Of a stretch of 64,000 nt of DNA, positions 1 to 13,600 are shown one piece after another (position 1 is the stretch's first letter; each line of letters begins with the position of its first letter). Both the position numbers and the translations under genes were made by a program. Source of the DNA: Podospora pseudoanserina (taxonomy: Eukaryota > Ascomycota > Sordariomycetes > Sordariales > Podosporaceae); NCBI RefSeq assembly GCF_035222485.1, contig NC_085920.1, forward strand, positions 5,890,001-5,954,000, read 5' to 3'. The notes under the pieces were generated by a model. It was not told the origin of the DNA, did no database searches, and saw only the letters and a program-made list of their open reading frames with translations.

Positions 1-1
1 C

Positions 2-46
2 AACCAGAGCTTCACCTGGGAACAGCCCAAGGCTCTCAAGTTCTAA
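2..46 (+). CDS. C-terminal end of an unidentified protein (partial)
   Basis: Fifteen codons run from the window edge to a TAA at 44-46 and end in FTWEQPKALKF. The codons look like ordinary fungal coding sequence, and what follows is AT-richer and reads like a 3' untranslated region. The gene starts outside the window. I do not recognise the family from this short tail. The alternative is a chance open end, which cannot be excluded with so little sequence. Confidence 0.4.
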   Translation, partial: NQSFTWEQPKALKF

Positions 47-2814
47 GTGGGATATAGTATCGCAGAAGATTCAACTTCTTGCTGCAGATTCAATCTCATA
101 TAAGTCTACGGACAATTCCTTTTTCTCCTCTTTCTCTTCCTATTTCTGGCATCTCTATGGATAAAGCATTACTGGCGTACGGTTCTCAACAAACCTGGGT
201 GGGCGGATAGACATATATCCATGTGATTTTCTGCTTGTTTATTTTGGCGGTAACTGTATGGGAACGCTTATAGCGTGGTTTGGGTCATAGTGATGGTCTC
301 GGAGTTTTGACGAACACAAAAAGGGTCGCCGCGGCAAAAGCGGTGTTGGGCGGCGGCGGTACAGGCGTCTTTCAACAAAGACATTTGCATGAGCCAAAAA
401 GGCCAAAAGGTTTATGACATTTGCGATACCCCATCGGGCTAACGGCATTTGAGGAAAGCACATCGGCGTTTGGGGGAAAATAAAAGAACTTCAACATCTT
501 TTCTTTTCCTTTATATTTAGACGCTGAACCGTCTTTTTGGCTTGGGCTGGGAAGTATGGGGACTAAGGCAACACTTAGAGAGATCTCGAGCCCGTGGACT
601 TTCGCAGGACCAGGGCGAGGAAGATGTAAGGTCGCTCTCGGGGGAAACAATGAGCGTGTGAAGGTTGGGGAGGTACGTAATAGATTCAAGGGAGGGGGAG
701 TAGTTAGTATTGTCTTCTTTGACACCCAATGAAGAGCTAGCCTTGATCAATCATGCTGCTACGGCAATGTCCGTGAATGAGAAGTCCCAAGTATTGTGCC
801 TGCTTGTTCCACGTGTCGAGGACAATGACGTTTTCGGGGCAGATTAGATCGAGCCATGCCGACGGGCTCGAGGGACAAAGAAACGTGAGCACAAGCTCTC
901 GCATAGAGCCGAGACATCACTTGGACCCTGTGTTGTTTGACCACCTACCCATGGTGTCTGAGACAGAAAGACGGCCGAGGTTCAACGTCTCTTGATCTCA
1001 TCGTAGCGACGCCGGAGATGTTTGTCAATGCTGTAGGAGGGCACAGGCTGTTTGTCGCGGCACCATCCATCCATATCTCTGGGAGCCGAGTTGGTTGGAA
1101 TTTGTTTTAGCCCCAAGTTTGCTGCATTGATCTGCGAGATGTGTTTTGGCGTCTGCTTCAGCACTGTTGGACCCAAGATATCGAATCTCATACCACGGGC
1201 CCATCAAACAAATAAAATGCGGTTCCTGAGCGGAGTGCCCATGGTAGCATCAGCAATGATTAGTGGTGCACCACACATCCACTGTGATTTGTTGTGCAGC
1301 AACCTTCAAGTTGAAATGAGGTGCACCTTTTATTCGGAAAGGATGGGTGCATCATCCACCCAGTCATCCAGTCGTGCCTCAAGCTAACCCCCGAAGCCCC
1401 CCTTTGCTGTACTCCGAACCTGCATCTAGGATGCAGCTACTATTCCACTGCTTCAAGCTGTGTGTACTCCATCCCCGAGGTACACTCCGCAGTCTGAATG
1501 CATTTCATGTTCAAGGATATATCTCAAACAAGGCTATTTCGGCCCATTCTCTTCATAAATACTCTGCCAAGAGTCGGCCAAACAAAAACGGGCTCGTCCC
1601 GAAGTCTCGTTAGACAGCCAGCGGTTCGGAGCAGCACGCGTCCTTCCTCTTCCCTCCATCACGACCAGGGCTCACGGACTCGAGTCCTCCTCGGGCGAGA
1701 CCAAAGTGGAGGAAGGTGCGAAATAAGCGACGCCATCACCACCTGGAGTAATACTGGAGCCGGACAATTTGATGAGCGGAGCCGAGGTCACGGCTGCGAG
1801 TTCCTGTTCCATTTTCTTTTCCAACTTTTTTTTTGACACACCCCGATCGATCTGCGAGGAAGGAAATCAGGAACGGGGGAAGGCTGTGGGGCTCATTCAG
1901 CAGGTTGCACGCACCCCCACCTCCTGCCATCACCAGCGCTGCGAAGCTCGAAGTTCACCGTTGGACAGCTGGGGTGACGGCAGTGACTGCTTGGCCCCGG
2001 TCACTTCCTGTTGCATCCATCTTTTAGTGCCTGCCGGCAATCTCCAATCTCTCTTCTTGATTGCCCTGCACTTTTTTTCTTCTCGTTTTCTTGCTGATGG
2101 TAACGCGACTTCTCTCCATCTCACTCGTTTCGACATCTCTGGCCCAGTCGCCCTCACTGTCGTGTTCGCCGACGCTTCGCCAACTGCGCCCCGGTTCCGC
2201 CAAAGCCGCCGTTTTTGTCGACATCGCACGATCCGCTCCCACTTACACTCGCTACGCCACTATTTACACAGGAGTGGTGATCCGCCGGCTCTCCATGGCC
2301 AAACCTTGCCAGACGCCAATGCCGTCAGTCTAATCTGTCAAGTTAGAAGCTACCAGTCTGCGACGAGGGCCCGTCCCGTGCTGTGATTTACCCTTTGGCC
2401 ATTGCCCACACGTTGCTCCGTCCGACGTGCTCCCGCCACATTGGAAGCTCAAGCCAGCCAGAGTCCTCGGGTATTTGCAGCCCGGAAGCCCACCGTGTCG
2501 CATCTCTGCTTCCCCCTTTTCGGACCTTTCTGGTTGCACCACCGACACAGTACTCGCCAAACGGTACACGTACGGTTACTATTTTGCCAGGGCAAGGCAC
2601 GTAGCGTGTGCTACTGCTGCCCGGGCGTTGCGGCCAGGAAGTGTCAGTGTTGGGGTCAACAGGCGGTTGGTTGGGTGAGTGAGAGTGAGCGTGGTGTTGG
2701 TCGTGGGCGTCACTTCCTCCGCATCTGGTCCCCTCCCGCATAAATACACATCAGCCCCTAGCAACAACCGCCCAAACGACTGCTGAATCTCCGCTCGGGA
2801 ATCGATTGTCCGCC
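47..2814. other. 2.8-kb intergenic region, no gene seen
   Basis: I see no convincing coding sequence on either strand: the open frames are short, overlap one another and show no splice-joined continuation. From about 2000 onward the plus strand is CT-rich, as is common in fungal promoters and 5' leaders, and probably serves the Ser-rich gene that starts at 2815. The first few hundred bases should hold the 3' untranslated region of the upstream gene. Confidence 0.5.
2740..2746 (+). promoter_or_regulatory. TATA-like element
   Basis: ATAAATA lies 68 bp upstream of the ATG at 2815, after a CT-rich stretch. Distance and sequence fit a fungal TATA element, but this is a weak pattern by itself. Confidence 0.35.
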
Positions 2815-5810
2815 ATGGCTTCCATGGAGGCCGCAAACGCTCGCTATCACAATGGCCATCAACAGCAACAGATCGGCGGCCCGCCCCTGCCCGCTTCGCC
2901 TACTCTAACGAACCCTGATATGATACTGCCGGACGAGATTGATCAGAGCTACTCCCCCGAAAAAGATCTTGACGGCCGTGGCCACTCGCCGCTCGGCATG
3001 TGGAAGGGCACACACGCAGCTGCGATATCTGCCGACATGCAACACATATTTTCAACAACTAATTCGGGAGGGAGTACGGGGGGTCTGTCTTACGGCCTTA
3101 ACGCACCAGCAACGCCGACGACACCTATTATATATGGCAACGGAACCATGTTGTCGGACATTGGGGAGGTTACGGAGGTGGAAAGCACGCCGGGGAAGCC
3201 GTCTCCAACGCGAAACAAGGGTCGAAGGGCGACATCGCTCACACGTCGAACTGGACTGGATGCCACGCTGCGATCCTCCCCTACAATAGGAGCAACATCG
3301 GCCATGCAAAAGTCGAAGCAGATTGCAGCAGTCACACGTGAGCGCAGAGCCAGCATGGAGAGTACGAGTACGATAACAACGGAGAATCAGGCCGGGTTAT
3401 TCGCCGACTTTGACGATTCCGCTAGCGTGGAGGACAGCGTCTTTCAAGGGGATGATGAGGAAAGCACCGCCTCCTCTTACCACGAGGGAAGGCTGGCTGT
3501 TGATCCTGACAGGTTAGGGGTAACCAGGATGACCAGCATGGATCGACTCAGCACTTATTCGACAAGCTCCTTGAGCCGGCGGGCCGAGGAGATTCTGGCA
3601 AATGCGAAACAGCGGCTCACGGTATGTTTGGGAGGGAAAAGGTGCTTAGAGATGACCTGCTGACTAGATTCTAGACGATGGAAAGTAACTTGACTCGTGC
3701 GCGAAGCTCTTTACACAACAACGCATACGGGTCTGACGGCTCGACGCCGTCGCCACCCTTTCAAAGAGCCGCAACAGTAGCGCAACCACGAGATGCGGCC
3801 ACAATCATCGCTTCAGGTGCTGCCGCGATTTCACACCAGGCTTCTTCTGGACACACGCGAATATCGAGTGACATTGCTATGCGCAACGGGCTGCCATACC
3901 GGGTCGCTGTACCGAGGTCACAAAGTGCTATGGGTGTATCAGGCGGATATAGGCAACCTCTGGTCATGTCACGCAGCGCCGATCAAATTCGTGAGGAGAT
4001 CGATGATGAGCACGGCCGTCCGACATACAATATTCCGCCAGCCAAGAAACCAGGTCCACACGCTCTGACGGAAGATGAGGTTGCCCAACTCGAAGGCCCG
4101 GACAATGAAAGTCGAAGCGCCAGGATAGAGGAGTTTCTCAGTCCCACCTCTGGGTCGTTTAGCAGCAACGAAAGCCGAAGGAATTCTCTGCTGCGATCCA
4201 CCTCTTCTGCTCAGATGCGAGATATAAAGGATCAAATGAAGGATCTTAAGGGGAAAATCTCAACATTACGCGAGCAAGCCCGAGCAGACAATCTCAAACG
4301 GCGGAGCTTGCAGAGCCTCAGAACGCCGAGTCCGTTCACGTATTCGCAAATGGACCAGTGGTACACGGAGCCCCCTTCCAACAGGAACTCGATCGCTCTG
4401 ACGGGCAGCGTATCGGGGAGGAACCCCTGGAATGGAGAAGAGTCTGATCTTGATGGCGATGTCAAGGACAATGCTCAAGTCAGTCTCAGGGGTAGCCACC
4501 TGGATGACGTGACGGGTATTTCTCACGGCACACAAGCACAAGGCGAACTAGACCTGGACGACTACCGGGCCTTGGAGACGGACGATCCCATGCATACTGC
4601 ACGCGAGGAAGTGAGTCCCGATGACGACGATGTCTCGGACATGCTCACAGAGAACGGTGACGTGGATGACGAACAACTAGAAGACGAATTCCAGGACGCC
4701 GACGAAGATATCAAGAGCGAAAGTGGAGAATCACTGTATCACGATACTGTCCAACACCAGATCTCCCACGAAGATCGCGAGGACGCATTTGATTACGAGC
4801 ATTTCTTCCTGCATAGCGCTATGGGCACCATGAGCCGCCAAAAGCTGGAGAGACGAGGCAGTGTAGACAGCTACACGTCAGAAGATTCGGTGGAAACCAC
4901 GAGAGGCCCCACGAGGACGGACGACTACAGCGACAGCCCTAGCAAGTCCCTGTCTCCCATGAGCAGGCGGAACAGTAGGGATTCTGTTTCGACAGTAGAT
5001 ACCTTCGCTACTGCCGAAGAGGCTAGGTCACGCAAGTCACCGGTCACACCAGAAATGGGCTATGGTTTGGATGGCACGTTTCCCGGCTTCTCTAGGATAT
5101 CTATATCCCCAGATCGCAACAGAAGTCGATCTGCCAATTCTGTCAGGACAAAAAAATCATCATTCAGCGCCGGGAGTTCTCACCATGCCTCGGGATCTGG
5201 GGCAACCCATCCGCATATGGCTGGGGATAGCGACGCTTCCATTTCATCGATACCAGAGGAGGGTTCGGAGGGAGGCGCACATCAAACTCCACGGCAACCG
5301 ATTCTCAGGAGGCCCACATCTGTTTCCGCATTCTCATCTCTCCATCGACCATCCGTAGCATCACTTGACTCTCAAGGCACCAACCGGAGCTTTCCACTAG
5401 TTCCCAGCAGCAAAACAAAACGAGCCAGCAGCAGTGGCATGCTCACACCCAGTGACTCACCCGATCACGAACTCAAAAGTCTTTCTGAGAGTTTGATGAG
5501 CGAGACGGCCAGCGTCTATGAGCAAGCGAAAGCCGGTGGCGAATCCACCATCGGTCCCAGGGCGAGGGCTGCCAGTGCAGCTAGCACCTTCACCGCTGGA
5601 GGCCTTGGCCCGCCTAGGGAAAAGGCCAAGCCGCTGCAGGAGCTGCTCAGGGAGGATAAGTTCCTCGTGGAGAGGCTTGTGGCAAACTTGGGCAAGTGTG
5701 TGCTGGGTCTGACGGAGAATGGGAGGGCGAGCATGGAGAGCAGGCAATTCAGGCGGAGGATCGAGGCTGCGAACCGGATATTGGAAGGGTTGGGGGAGCC
5801 ACCCGAGTGA
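2815..5810 (+). CDS. Large Ser-rich, coiled-coil fungal protein of unknown function
   Basis: Two exons, 2815-3621 and 3675-5810, joined in phase 0 across a 53-bp intron (GTATGT...CTAG), give 980 residues. The ATG at 2815 sits in a good context (CCGCCATGGCT). The protein is dominated by disordered Ser/Thr/Pro/Arg sequence with many short SRRNS-like motifs that could be kinase or 14-3-3 sites. Helical, probably coiled-coil segments lie near residues 250-290 (SRRAEEILANAKQRLT) and 445-485 (MRDIKDQMKDLKGKISTLRE). A strongly acidic stretch lies near 575-630. A folded-looking C-terminal block (about 915-975) contains LLREDKFLVERLVANLGKCV. The layout suggests a cytoskeletal, septal or polarity scaffold, but that is inference; I do not recognise a named family. 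Confidence 0.85.
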
Positions 5811-7040
5811 AGAGAATTGTGTCTCATGATGAGCACGACATTGCATTCATCATTACTAGACACGCGAGCATCTGGCATATTCTGGAAACGCTGTTTGAAT
5901 GGGTGGCTCGCTCAGCTCTGTCACCATAGCCCGGCGATGCTGGTCGCTTCGGTGGCACTGTGTTGTTGTGTGAGTGTGCAAGGCATGGCTTTGCGTCGGG
6001 ACGACGAACGACAAATGAAACATGAACGGACGAAACGGACGTACTTGAAAAGTTCTATATACACAAAAGCGAATGGGTTTTATTGGTGGTGGTGGGATCA
6101 TTATCTTGGGGGGGGGGGAGAGGGAAGGTGTGAGGAGAGGTTGTGTTGTTGTGTTGCGATATCACTTTTTAATGCTTAATGGAAAAGCATACAGCGGATT
6201 CTTCTTTTCTTTTCTCTTCACTTCGATATAAGGATGTGGTGGGTGGTGGGTGGTGGGTGATTCTGCCCTCACCCCTGATAGCTTGTGAGACTTGGTATCT
6301 GAAGATTATTTCTTTCTTTTGTTTGTTGCTGTTGTTTGTGGTGGCGGATATTCTTGTACATGGTATTTTAAGAAGATGTTGGTTTCGATACCCCTTTTTT
6401 CTTCTTCTCTTTTTATGTTGACGTTTAGAAATATGATAGGTTAACGTAAAAAGATTACTTTTTGATATGGAGGTATAGTTTCAATAAGAGATAGGATATG
6501 GGATTGTGTTGTAACGTATGATGTAAAAGAAAAATAAATGAAAAATGGAGAAATGGAAAAAAGAATGAAGAAAACCCACCCCAAAAAAAAAACCAAAGGC
6601 ATGCAAGATAAGCTCGACAGTGGCCCTGCCCAGTTCAAAAAGACCAAAAAGCAAAGATTTAATTGAGTTGTATTCTTCTTATGTACCTAGCTAGGTGGTG
6701 ATGCCTCATGTCTCACTTGGCTGTGGAGAGAATGGAGCTAATGGGAAACAGGCGATTTTTCCAGCTGAGCGACTCTTCATTCAAGCCAAAGAGAAACGAC
6801 ATGTCCTGAGGAAGAAGAAACAACACAGTTATTTGATGCGTTTTCTATTTTACTCTATGAATCTTTGACGACCACTGATGATGCGGTCTTCTATAACATC
6901 ACAGGACTCCCGGTCGTCCCCCTTTTACAAACTTTCCTTACATTCGCAACTTTTCGATACGCATAGTTTCTTGCTCACGATCAAAACAGAGAAAACACCA
7001 AAACAAAACACAAAACAAATCCTCACAGATAGCGGGAAAT
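5811..7040. other. Intergenic region between convergent genes
   Basis: This holds the 3' untranslated regions of the Ser-rich gene (plus) and MTD1 (minus). A run of nine or so G lies near 6110-6118, followed by a short GGTGGTGGGTGG repeat near 6238-6260. A T-rich stretch follows to about 6420. No coding sequence is supported. Confidence 0.5.
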
Positions 7041-8153
7041 CTAGTCATCCTTGAAAGCCCCCTCCCTCGCCTTTTGCGCATCATCACTCGTCCCCTCCTG
7101 CCGTGGGCTGTTGGCGATAAGCCGCTACACATCACCACCGTCAGTCCATACAAGCTACCAAAACCAAAGGGCTTAAAGGGGACTACTTACCACCAAATTC
7201 CTCAACAACACCGCAATAGTAACCTTGCCAATGCTCGGCACATAAATACTCGCCTTCTCCTTCACCGCCGGCCCGTCAAAGTTCCTGAAGCTGCTAAAGT
7301 TGATGCAGACCACGCCTTCTCTCAGCAACTCGGTCGGCACCTTGAACTTTTCAGTCGGGACGCCACCAATAACTACATCCGACAGAGGCAAGACGTCGTT
7401 GAGAGTGAGGTCGGGCTTGTCGACGACCTGGTGGCGCAGCGCCTTGATGCCGGACCCGCGGGTGAAGAGCTGGACGCCGGTGATGTCGACCGAGTAGACT
7501 GTCGCGCCGTCGTTGGCCAGCAGGGCGGCGAGGGGGCGGCCGTTGACTTCGCTGCGGTTGATTACCGTGATTGTCTTTCCGTAGAGGCGGTTTCCATAGG
7601 CGAGGATGGGGTTGTAGATTTGGAGGTGTTCCAACGCTTTGACAATCGCCAATGGGGTGCAAGGGAGGATGGACTTTTTGAGATTGGCAGGGGGGTCGAG
7701 GAAGCGAACGTTGTGGTACATGTTGAAGAGGTGGGTGTGGCAGAGACCTTCAACATCCTTGGCGAGGGAGACGGTCTCCTGGATGTAGCGGTCCTGATGG
7801 CCTTGGTTGGCGGGCCAGATGGGGTAGTAGACGAGGATACCGTCGACTTCGGGGTCGTTGTTGGCGGCGATGATGGCCTCCTCGAGGGACTCCTTGTCTA
7901 CCTTTACCAGGTTGAACGAGAAGCCTTGTTCTTCACAGGTCTTTTTGGACCATTCGGCGTACTGGTAGGCGTGGGGGTCGTCATTGGCGAGGAAGGCGGA
8001 CAGGGTTGGGCGGCGCGGGAGTTGGATGGCCGAGAGGGTGGATTGGACTTCGGCGAGCATCTTTTTGGCGATGGTGTCGGCGAGGATCACTTTGCAGGTT
8101 TTGGGGGGTTCGGAGGGGGCCCCCTGGGGGACGGCGGCCTTGGTGGAAGCCAT
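7041..8153 (-). CDS. MTD1: Cytosolic NAD-dependent methylenetetrahydrofolate dehydrogenase
   Basis: Exons on the minus strand are 8153-7191 and 7124-7041, joined in phase 0 across a 66-bp intron (GTAAGT...GTGTAG), giving 348 residues against about 320 in yeast Mtd1. The enzyme oxidises 5,10-methylene-THF with NAD+ and feeds one-carbon units to purine synthesis. Family features visible are the tetrahydrofolate-binding catalytic half with DGILVYYPIWP and CHTHLFNMYHN, then the Rossmann NAD-binding half with GKTITVINRSEVNGRPLAALL, SVDITG and VVIGGVPTEKFKVP. The last 27 residues come from exon 2 and are polar. The ATG at 8153 is the first in frame and lies next to the conserved N-terminus. A possible 228-bp leader intron (8403 down to 8176) has good donor and acceptor sequences. 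Identification is firm. Confidence 0.95.
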
Positions 8154-9187
8154 GATCGTGTGAAGGTTCGGTGATCTGGACAGAAGGGTTAGTCGGGGTT
8201 GTCACTTTGGTGAGGAATTGGGCCTGTCAAGGGGATGTGAAGCTATTAAGATCCCAATGATATCAGACGAGGGGCAGTGGCCGTAGAGGTGCCAGTTCGC
8301 GCATCGTGAATCCGTACCCCGCGATGCCCCACTACGAGGAAGCAATGATTTGCGATTGAACTTGAAGAAAGCGCAAGGGATTTGTGAAATCGCAAAGACT
8401 CACCTTGTTGTGATATGGCCTCGGTATGGGTATGAGAGAGGTTTGATCCCTGACTCACTGAGAGTGGCAGAATAACCGGCGGTTGTCGGAAGCGATCACC
8501 ATGGATCTGTCTTTTTCCATACCGTTTCACTCTCAACTCAACTTGTCAAAAAATTTCACACTCTTGGATACGCCTAGAGTTTTGGCGTACCGAAAAGCGC
8601 AGTATGGGCCCCACCGTTTCCTGTAAGGCTAAAAAACCCATGCGCGCCTGTCATAGACGAGGGGTCCCTTGCCGATGTCGAGACGTTGCAGCATTGCGTA
8701 AAGTCCTAGTGTAAGAATATCGAGAGTAATTCACGCAATGCCTGTGGGCATTCTGAAGGGAACCGACACTTTCCGAGGCCACCCGGTTCCTACCGTGGAT
8801 GATCTACTTCCAGTAAATGCTTCTCGAGTCCGGATCCCTTCCACTTCCTGAGCAAGGCCCAATGGTGAGCAAGTCTGTGGGAGAAACGTGGTGGATATGT
8901 TCTGGACGGCACCGTCGGAGATAAGGTCAGCAACGTACCCTAGGCCAGCGTATCCAGAACCACAGGCATGAGGACCCTTCTGTGGAGAGATTCGCGAGAC
9001 GGCTGTGGTATTGGAGCGAAATGGATGAAGGGAACAAGAAGGGGGAGGTGATGAGACGCTCGAGGTTATAAACAGTCGTGTCTACCCGTCTGCCACTCTC
9101 ATCTCCGTCTTCACTTCATCAGCCTCTCCCTCCGTCAACGTTCTTGTCTTACCGGCCTTCTAATAACTAATTCTCACCACTTTCACA
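8154..9187. promoter_or_regulatory. Divergent promoter region, MTD1 / acetate transporter
   Basis: About 1 kb separates two genes transcribed away from each other. On the plus side TATAAA occurs at 9067-9072, about 115 bp before the ATG at 9188, followed by a CT-rich leader. On the minus side the GTGAGT at 8403 and CCAG at 8176 could define an intron in the MTD1 leader. No coding sequence is seen. Confidence 0.45.
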
Positions 9188-10052
9188 ATGGGTTACGACT
9201 CCGATTCCGAGAAGCTGGCGCAAATCATCGCCCAGACCCAGATTCAGCCAAGAAAGAAGAATTGGGGCAACCCAGCACCACTGTTCGTGATCCAAGAAAA
9301 CGGCTTCAAAGATCCCAAAAGACCTAGTCTTGGCTAACTTAACCTTAAATCTCAGTGCCTTGGCAGGGCTAGTCTTAACCTTGACGCCGTTGTCCTGTCA
9401 GTTGATGGGATGGAGAGGATCTGATCCCAATGGGTTTGCCAACAACGGCGCCCATTTTTTCTGCGGTGGTCTGCTCTTGTTCCTCGGCGGTCTTCTCGAG
9501 TTCTTCCTCGCCCACACCTTCGCCTTCGTCGTGTACTGCGCATATGGTACGTTTTTTCGGCAATCCACCACAAAGTGGAATGCAATGTTGGATCTAACGA
9601 AAACGCTAGGCGGTTTCTTCTTCGCCCTCGGCGCGACACTCACCCCTGGCTTCGGCGCGGAGACTCCGTATATGAAGTCGGGCGTCCTCGGAGCCGAGTT
9701 TTACGCCAGCTTCGGCTTCTTCTACCTCTTCGTCGGTCTCCTGTCTTTCGTATTCCTCATCTGCTCGTTGAGGACGAACCTCTGTCTCGTCATTCTGTTC
9801 CTCGCCTATACGGTTGCCTTCCCTCTACTCGCCGCTGCCGAGTGGGCCCATGCCGAAGATCGACTGGCTCTTGCTCACAGACTGACTGTGGGCGGCGGTG
9901 CTGCTTGCTTTGTCGTCAGCGCTTGCAGTTGGTGGGCCATGATCGGGGGGTTACTGCAATCGGTGGACTGGCCCTTTGACCTTCCCATGGGAGATTTGAG
10001 CCATATCATCCCTGCCGCGAGGAAGGAGGTGGACGTGGAGAGGCTGGAATGA
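9188..10052 (+). CDS. GPR1/FUN34/YaaH-family acetate or ammonium transporter
   Basis: Exons 9188-9282, 9356-9546 and 9610-10052 give 242 residues. Both introns (73 and 63 bp) have CTAAC-type branch sites; the second is a multiple of three and lacks stops, so it can be misread as coding. The family signature NPAPLALAGL appears right after a short hydrophilic N-terminus, and splicing restores the expected YCAYGGFF turn between helices. Six hydrophobic segments follow, as in yeast Ady2/Ato proteins and Aspergillus AcpA, which are plasma-membrane acetate permeases; some relatives export ammonium. Which substrate applies here cannot be read from the sequence. The short C-terminal tail (DLSHIIPAARKEVDVERLE) is typical in length. 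The first intron's donor, GTTCGT, is not canonical, so that junction is slightly less certain. Confidence 0.9.
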
Positions 10053-10630
10053 GGTGGATGGAGTTACAAAATGCTTAATTTAATGCCAAGTGCGGAGGGA
10101 TGGAGTAAAATGTATTGTATTTTAGGAGGAGGTGTATTGTAATACTGTGGAAATAAAGTGATACCCAATCAACCAGAGCCGCCGGAATGCATCGGCTTTT
10201 TACTGCCCCTCCTACCCGTTGAGGTTTAGCGAAATTCAACTGCCAAGATAGCGTCATAACTCTCGGTTCACCGCCCGTGCCCGTGGGTTTTACTGCCGCG
10301 GGGCAACGTGGGGCAGAGGGCGATAACGGCGTTGCTTGATGGGAGCAGCCAACGTGCTTGGAAATGCGCATTGGTGGGCGAATCATTCGAAGGATATTCA
10401 TGATATAGGCCATCCCAGTTCAATACCAAACCTGAAAGCACTCAGTTCCTATCAACACTCACGGTCATTCTGTCAAGCTGTGCTTAAACACTCTCGTCAG
10501 CCCAAAAAACTTTGTCCAACATCAGCACTCGGAGCTTGGGCCATATCAACATTGAAGGCCGAAGCGGTGATTCCTAGAGAGCTTCCCAGGGCCTGGAGTT
10601 ACTGTTCTGACAGAGAATTGCATTTCCAAA
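10053..10630. other. Intergenic region upstream of MMS19
   Basis: 578 bp with the 3' end of the transporter transcript and the MMS19 promoter. No TATA element or coding sequence is evident. Confidence 0.4.
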
Positions 10631-13600
10631 ATGGCACAATTCAAGCAGTGGGCACTGGAATATGTGCTTGCTGACGATGAGCCTGTGCAGTTACAACTCA
10701 CCAAGAAAGCCGCCAAGGGTAAGAGGCACAGTACACGACTTCCCTATGTTCATCTTGGCTAATGGTACATTCAGAGATTGAGGATTCCCGAGCAAGCAGC
10801 ACCGTTGTGGGAAACTGGGCAGCCTCTGTTCACCAATGGATGACCTTGACGCATTCCAACGACGATGACCAAATGGAAGATGAAGATGAAAGGGCAAATG
10901 GTGATATTGTTTCCAGAGCGAAAGGTAACGTTGTATGTGTGATACCGACGTTGACCTTAACTAACATTTTGTTCTATAGCTCTGGGTTTTCTCGCCGGCA
11001 CCTTGGAGGCACTCGACAAAACTATTCTTAGACCCGATCAAGGTTTGACTATCTTAGGTGACTCAACAGGCACAGCCATTAACGATGTTTAATAGTCCAG
11101 CGGTTGATCGGCTTCTTCGGTGCCATGTTTTCCTACGATCACAAAGCAGGCATTACAGCGTCTGCGAAAGCCCTACGACAGCTGTATTCCATGAAGAACT
11201 TCAAGCCAGATATGGGGATCAAAGTTTTGGAAGATGTCTCCAAGCTGAAGGAAGATTTCCGGCTACAGACTGCCGTTACCAGACTTGAGCTTTATGAGTT
11301 GTTCCTCAGCTTGGTGGAAGACCCAGCAGTCAGCAGCGAACTTCAACACAAGTACGGTTCCTCGTGCGGCTTTGCCCTTGATCTCCTCCAGCTCTGCTCA
11401 AGTGAGCGAGACCCAAGAAACCTTATGATCTGGTTCAAAATCATCAGACGACTCCTCACCGAATTCTCACCATCACCCGAGGTCACCGAAGAGATTTTCA
11501 AAGCCTTCTCTGCCTACTTCCCCATTTCTTTGCGGAGCTCGGCCACCCCAATAGGAATCACAGCCGAGGACCTCAAGGAGGCGGTGCGGAACTGTTTTTC
11601 ATCGCATCAACGTGTTGCCCCTTTTGCCTTTCCATTTCTCATGCAAAAGCTTGATCAAGGGGATGCAGTCACGGTGGCTGTCAAGGTATGCTGAAAATGC
11701 TCCTGAGTTCCGAAAGTGTAGCTTGCTAACTCCGTTAGGTCGACATTCTGAGAACCATCAAGGCGTGTATCGAAGAGTACGAAAACCCGCAGGCTAGCGT
11801 TGTCCCATACATCAAAAAGATCTGGGGGTCCCTGAAATACGAAGTACGAAACGGGGAGGTAAAGGAGAGCATCGACGCCACCATCGAAGTGCTCCGTGCT
11901 ATTGCCAGAAAGCTCGATGGCTCGAAAACTCACAAGCATGAAGTCACCCTGCTGAAGAACTACATCGACCTGGTGTTTGGAGACTGCAAAGACGACCTTT
12001 CCAATCCGACCTACACGAAACAAGCAGGTCTTCTGTTATTGACGGTTGTCACCGCAAGCATCAAGGGCTATGTGTTTTACAATGCTAGCTTCATCGATAT
12101 CATCCGCCAAAATCTTCGACAACCAAAGTCTCCGACTCATACCCGAGACCTTCTGCTACTTGTGAACTCTATTCTCAAGACACGGATAGAGCTCTTCAAG
12201 AACCGAAAAGTTGGACATCCCGATGATGAGGAGCAATTACGTTCCGAGCCACGCACCCACCTCGTTAGCCTCTTCCACGATGTCTACCTACCAATATGGA
12301 CTGGCAAGGCCAGTGAATCTGATTTCAAAGAGAGCGATGTCCTGAAACAAGTCGCTCTTGGTCTTGGCTTGCTTGTCAGCCAGCAAGCTTTGGATACGAA
12401 GGGCGAGGTGTCACTCCTCTGCTCCGGGGCTATCTGTTTTGAGATCTGCAACCTTCTCACTGTCACACTTGTGAAGCCTTTGACCCTGAGTTCAAATGAC
12501 AATCAGAGCCAGGATGCGACGCTGGAAGATGACGTTGTGCTTGCTCTGCGCACAATCGTCATGAGTTACACAGATGGCTATGGGCATATTCTCAAGCCAG
12601 CCAGAAAGGAAATCCAGAAGCGCGACTGGACTGGTCCTTCTGAGTATTCGCTGGAGGCTCTGAAGATTCTGCTTTCTCGACTGGCGTTCATCGGGTGCTC
12701 AGAAATTCCGACCCAGGTCAAGTCTGACACGGAGCCGGAACACCCATACAGCCCGCTGCGGCACTATGACGCGTGGCTGCGGACGCTAGTATACCTCTTC
12801 CCACTGTCGGCTCAGTCCCTTACTGCCAACTCGTACATTTTGTCGTCTCTTCATGCGTCGGTCATATGGTTCCGTGACGCCTGTGAAGCAAGGTACGGGA
12901 CTGGTGCACTGGCCCAGTATTCAAATAGCGACAAGAACTGGCTTGCGGAATTTGAGCAGCTTCCAGGTACATTCTTCAGTCAGGCGGAGGGTCAATCTAT
13001 ACTGCCAGACGAAGTTGCTTCAAGCTTTGGCGAGGATGACCCCGAGACGTATCTCCAGTTCCTGCGACTCAGCTTGTTCATCGTGAGGGGATTTTACAAG
13101 GGTGCCAATAGTGAAGCACCATGGTCAGAGCAAGCGCTTGTTCAGCTTGCTCAGACGGCTGCCTTGGTTGTGCGAAGCCTCGATGAAAAGTCGCAGGTGT
13201 CTTGTAATCTGGCCCGCGAGGCATTCAGCTTGTTCAAGACCTCCGAGGACAAGCCCTGCGCTAGCCCATTGAGTGGGTTACTCACAGTTGGTATTCTTCA
13301 GGGACTTCACCCGGGTGCTATGATTGAACTGGTGAGTTTCATGCTCTAAATCACCGTTCCCAAACCAAACTGACAACAACATTTGTAGTATCAACCCGGA
13401 GGTGTAGCAGAGAAGTTTATCTGCGATACATCCGACCTTGGCTCCTCGCCACGAGCAAGCGATATCAAGGCCGCCGTTGGAGCCATCTATTCCAACAAGT
13501 ACCCAGCTGGACCTGCTGCATCTGAGGAATACCAGACCTTGAAGCGTGGTTTGGAATTCTGGACGAACTATATCAAGAACGCCGTCAGATCATCAGACAT

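Noticed and set aside
7074-8174. 366-codon plus-strand open frame opposite MTD1
   Set aside because: Mirror of a GC-biased gene; the Val/Gly/Asp-rich product has no features and the minus strand is clearly MTD1.
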